Positions 62,205 through 64,000 of a DNA stretch of 64,000 nt are shown here, piece by piece (position 1 is the first letter of the stretch; each line of letters opens with the position of its first letter). The DNA comes from Pseudarthrobacter sp. W1I19 (GTDB lineage Bacteria > Actinomycetota > Actinomycetes > Actinomycetales > Micrococcaceae): positions 372,001 to 436,000 of the forward strand of contig NZ_JAUSZR010000001.1 of assembly GCF_030817835.1 (NCBI RefSeq), written 5' to 3'. Position numbers and translations under genes: made by a program. Under the pieces are notes generated by a model. The model saw only the letters and a program-made list of their open reading frames with translations. It had not been told where the DNA came from and ran no database searches.

Positions 62205-62402
62205 TCTGCGGCGGGAGAGTCCTGCCGGTACGTTCTGCAGGCGCCGTAGGAGCAAATCCTCCCCAGGAATCTCTCAGGCCCACGTACCGCCGCGGCAAGG
62301 CAACTCTGGAAAGCAGTCCGGGCAACCGGGCTCACCGACGGTGCAAGCGGCGCCCTGCGAAACGGCAGGACAACGCAAAACTCTCAGGTCCAATACAGAG
62401 CG
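62205..62402 (+). ncRNA. Glycine riboswitch (tandem aptamers) in the gcvP leader
   Basis: First aptamer about 62205-62290 with GCGGGAGAGTCC, CGCCGTAGGAGCAAATCCTCC and GAATCTCTCAGG. Second about 62304-62402 with GGAAAGCAGTCC, CACCGACGGTGCAAGC and AACTCTCAGG. These are the conserved blocks of the glycine class, repeated as in its cooperative form. A further hairpin GTGGTGC / GCACCAC (62422-62439) just before the gcvP start may be the expression platform. Confidence 0.9.
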
Positions 62403-62460
62403 GGGAGGAACCCGAATCAACGTGGTGCTCCGGCACCACCTGAATTATGGAGTTCCTCTT

Positions 62461-64000
62461 ATGACGGTTCAGTCGTCCCCCACCACCTTCGCAGACCGCC
62501 ATATCGGCGCGCGCCGCCAGTCCGACATCGACACCATGCTCAAGGCCGTCGGCTACGACAGCGTTGATGGCCTCGTTGACAGCGCCGTGCCCGATTCCAT
62601 CCGCCAGGATAAGCCGCTCACCCTCGAGAGCGCGCTGAGCGAAGTCGAGGTCCTCGCCGAGCTCCGCAAGCTGGCCGGCAAAAACAAGATGGCCGTGCAG
62701 ATGATCGGCCAGGGCTACTACGACACCGTGACCCCGCCGGTGATCCGCCGCAACATCCTCGAAGCCCCCGCCTGGTACACCGCCTACACCCCCTACCAGC
62801 CCGAAATCTCCCAGGGCCGGCTCGAGGCGCTGCTGAACTTCCAGACCATGGTGCAGGACCTCACGGCACTTCCCGTGGCCAACGCCTCCTTGCTCGACGA
62901 AGCCACCGCCGTGGCCGAGGCCGTGCTCCTGATGCGCCGGGCCAACAAGAACAAGACCGCGAAGGACGGCAAGACCGTCCTGGACGCCGACCTCCTCCCG
63001 CAGACCATCGCCATCGTGCTGGGCCGCGCCGAAGCCCTCGGCTTCGAGGTGGAAATCGCTGATCTCACGGGCGGCCTGCCCGACGGCGACATCAACGGCG
63101 TGGTCCTCCAGCAGCCTGGCGTTTCCGGCCGGGTCTGGGACCAGTCCGCCGTCATCGCCGAGGCCAAGGACCGCGGTGCGCTGGTCACCGTCGCAGCCGA
63201 CCTGCTTGCCCTCACTTTGATCACTCCGCCGGGCGAGCAGGGCGCGGATATCGCCGTCGGCTCCACCCAGCGCTTTGGCGTGCCGCTGTTCTTTGGGGGA
63301 CCCCACGCCGCTTACATGGCGGTCCGCGACGGCATGGAGCGGACGCTCCCCGGCCGCATCGTGGGCGTCTCCAAGGACAATGCCGGCGTCCCCGCATACC
63401 GCCTGGCCCTGCAGACCCGCGAGCAGCACATCCGGCGCGAGAAGGCCACCTCCAACATCTGCACTGCGCAGGCGCTGCTGGCCATCGTCTCCTCCTTCTA
63501 CGCGGTCTACCACGGCCCCGACGGCCTGAAGGCGATCGCCGAAACCGTCCACAACAACGCCCGTGCCCTGGCCACCACGCTTAAGATCGCCGGCCGCGAA
63601 CTGGTGTCCGACACCTTCTTCGACACCATCACCGTCCGCGTCCCCGGCAAAGCCGCCAAAGTGATCACCGCCGCCGAAGCCAGCGGCATCAACCTGCGCC
63701 TCATCGATGCGGACACAGTTGGCGTGTCAGTCGATGAAACCACGACGCCGGAGGTCCTCTCCGCGGTTGTCATCGCCTTTGGCGCCGGTCCCGTGGCTGA
63801 GGCTGCCGGATTTGAGCTGCCGGAGCCGGTGCTGCGCACCTCCACCTACCTGCAGCACCCGGTGTTCAACACCCACCGCTCCGAGACCCAGCTGCTGCGC
63901 TACATCCGCCGCCTCTCCGACCGGGACCTGGCGCTGGACCGCACCATGATCCCGCTGGGCTCCTGCACCATGAAGCTGAACGCCACAGCGGAGATGGAAG
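62461..64000 (+). CDS. gcvP: Glycine dehydrogenase (decarboxylating), P protein, N-terminal part (3' end outside window)
   Basis: The frame is open to the last base (513 codons), and the remaining about 440 codons lie outside. It is the PLP enzyme of the glycine cleavage system, releasing CO2 from glycine and passing the aminomethyl group to the lipoyl H protein. Visible: [16 protein letters not shown] at the start, [43 protein letters not shown] and [16 protein letters not shown] near the window end. The PLP lysine lies in the missing half. Preceded by the glycine riboswitch, so expression should rise with glycine. Confidence 0.97.
   Translation, partial: MTVQSSPTTFADRHIGARRQSDIDTMLKAVGYDSVDGLVDSAVPDSIRQDKPLTLESALSEVEVLAELRKLAGKNKMAVQMIGQGYYDTVTPPVIRRNILEAPAWYTAYTPYQPEISQGRLEALLNFQTMVQDLTALPVANASLLDEATAVAEAVLLMRRANKNKTAKDGKTVLDADLLPQTIAIVLGRAEALGFEVEIADLTGGLPDGDINGVVLQQPGVSGRVWDQSAVIAEAKDRGALVTVAADLLALTLITPPGEQGADIAVGSTQRFGVPLFFGGPHAAYMAVRDGMERTLPGRIVGVSKDNAGVPAYRLALQTREQHIRREKATSNICTAQALLAIVSSFYAVYHGPDGLKAIAETVHNNARALATTLKIAGRELVSDTFFDTITVRVPGKAAKVITAAEASGINLRLIDADTVGVSVDETTTPEVLSAVVIAFGAGPVAEAAGFELPEPVLRTSTYLQHPVFNTHRSETQLLRYIRRLSDRDLALDRTMIPLGSCTMKLNATAEME

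Overview
The window looks like the chromosome of a high-GC Gram-positive actinobacterium of the Arthrobacter / Pseudarthrobacter group (Micrococcaceae). This rests on strong G/C bias at third codon positions, GGAGG-type ribosome sites mixed with GTG starts, and gene families typical of soil Arthrobacter (sugar ABC operons with LacI regulators, GI-type formaldehyde dehydrogenase, tripartite tricarboxylate transport, GntR sugar-acid operons). No tRNA, rRNA, CRISPR array, complete insertion sequence or phage gene was recognised.

Layout. 1-5.5 kb: 3' part of metH, small stress-type proteins (CsbD-like, a 48-aa membrane protein) and fdhA. 5.8-14.4 kb: a fructan locus with a secreted GH32 levanase/inulinase, an ABM monooxygenase, a LacI regulator, a sugar ABC transporter (binding protein, permease, ATPase) and a PfkB fructokinase. 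Three copies of a GACAWCGTTGTC palindrome tie this locus together. 14.4-17.8 kb: a four-domain ECF vitamin transporter (T-A-A-S in one chain) with a DUF4430-like lipoprotein, probably for cobalamin. 17.9-21.3 kb: a secreted GH16 glycanase, an SRPBCC protein and an aldo/keto reductase. 21.5-27.5 kb: an arabinan / arabino-oligosaccharide locus (LacI regulator, ABC binding protein, two permeases, GH51 arabinofuranosidase). 27.6-30.1 kb: a soluble REC-kinase protein and a secreted metallophosphoesterase. 30.3-35.9 kb: tcuA-gntR divergent from tctCBA, for uptake and oxidation of a tricarballylate-like acid. 36-41 kb: phospholipase D-like protein, NYN-LOTUS protein, small proteins and a methyltransferase.

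41.3-51.8 kb is an accessory-looking stretch. An aminotransferase gene is cut off at about 41.99 kb, three genes carry single-base frameshifts, and many short hypothetical genes are present. It also holds an ECF sigma / membrane-protein pair and a tight three-gene operon: APH-like kinase, stand-alone phosphohistidine swivel domain, helix-turn-helix protein. That operon is the best candidate here for an undescribed system. 51.9-55.4 kb: an ArsR-SRPBCC pair, a SnoaL-like protein and a Na+/H+ antiporter with a C-terminal UBP-type zinc finger. 55.5-62 kb: an L-fuconate-type sugar-acid operon (dehydratase, aldehyde dehydrogenase, FAH-family hydrolase) with a GntR regulator and an MFS transporter, linked by a shared operator. 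62.2 kb to the end: a tandem glycine riboswitch followed by the 5' part of gcvP.

A recurrent GC-rich palindrome (core GACGACGGCGGG-loop-CCCGCCGTCGTC) occurs about eleven times between 20 and 62 kb. It nearly always sits just behind a gene and very often between convergent genes, so it appears to be a dispersed repeat used as a terminator.
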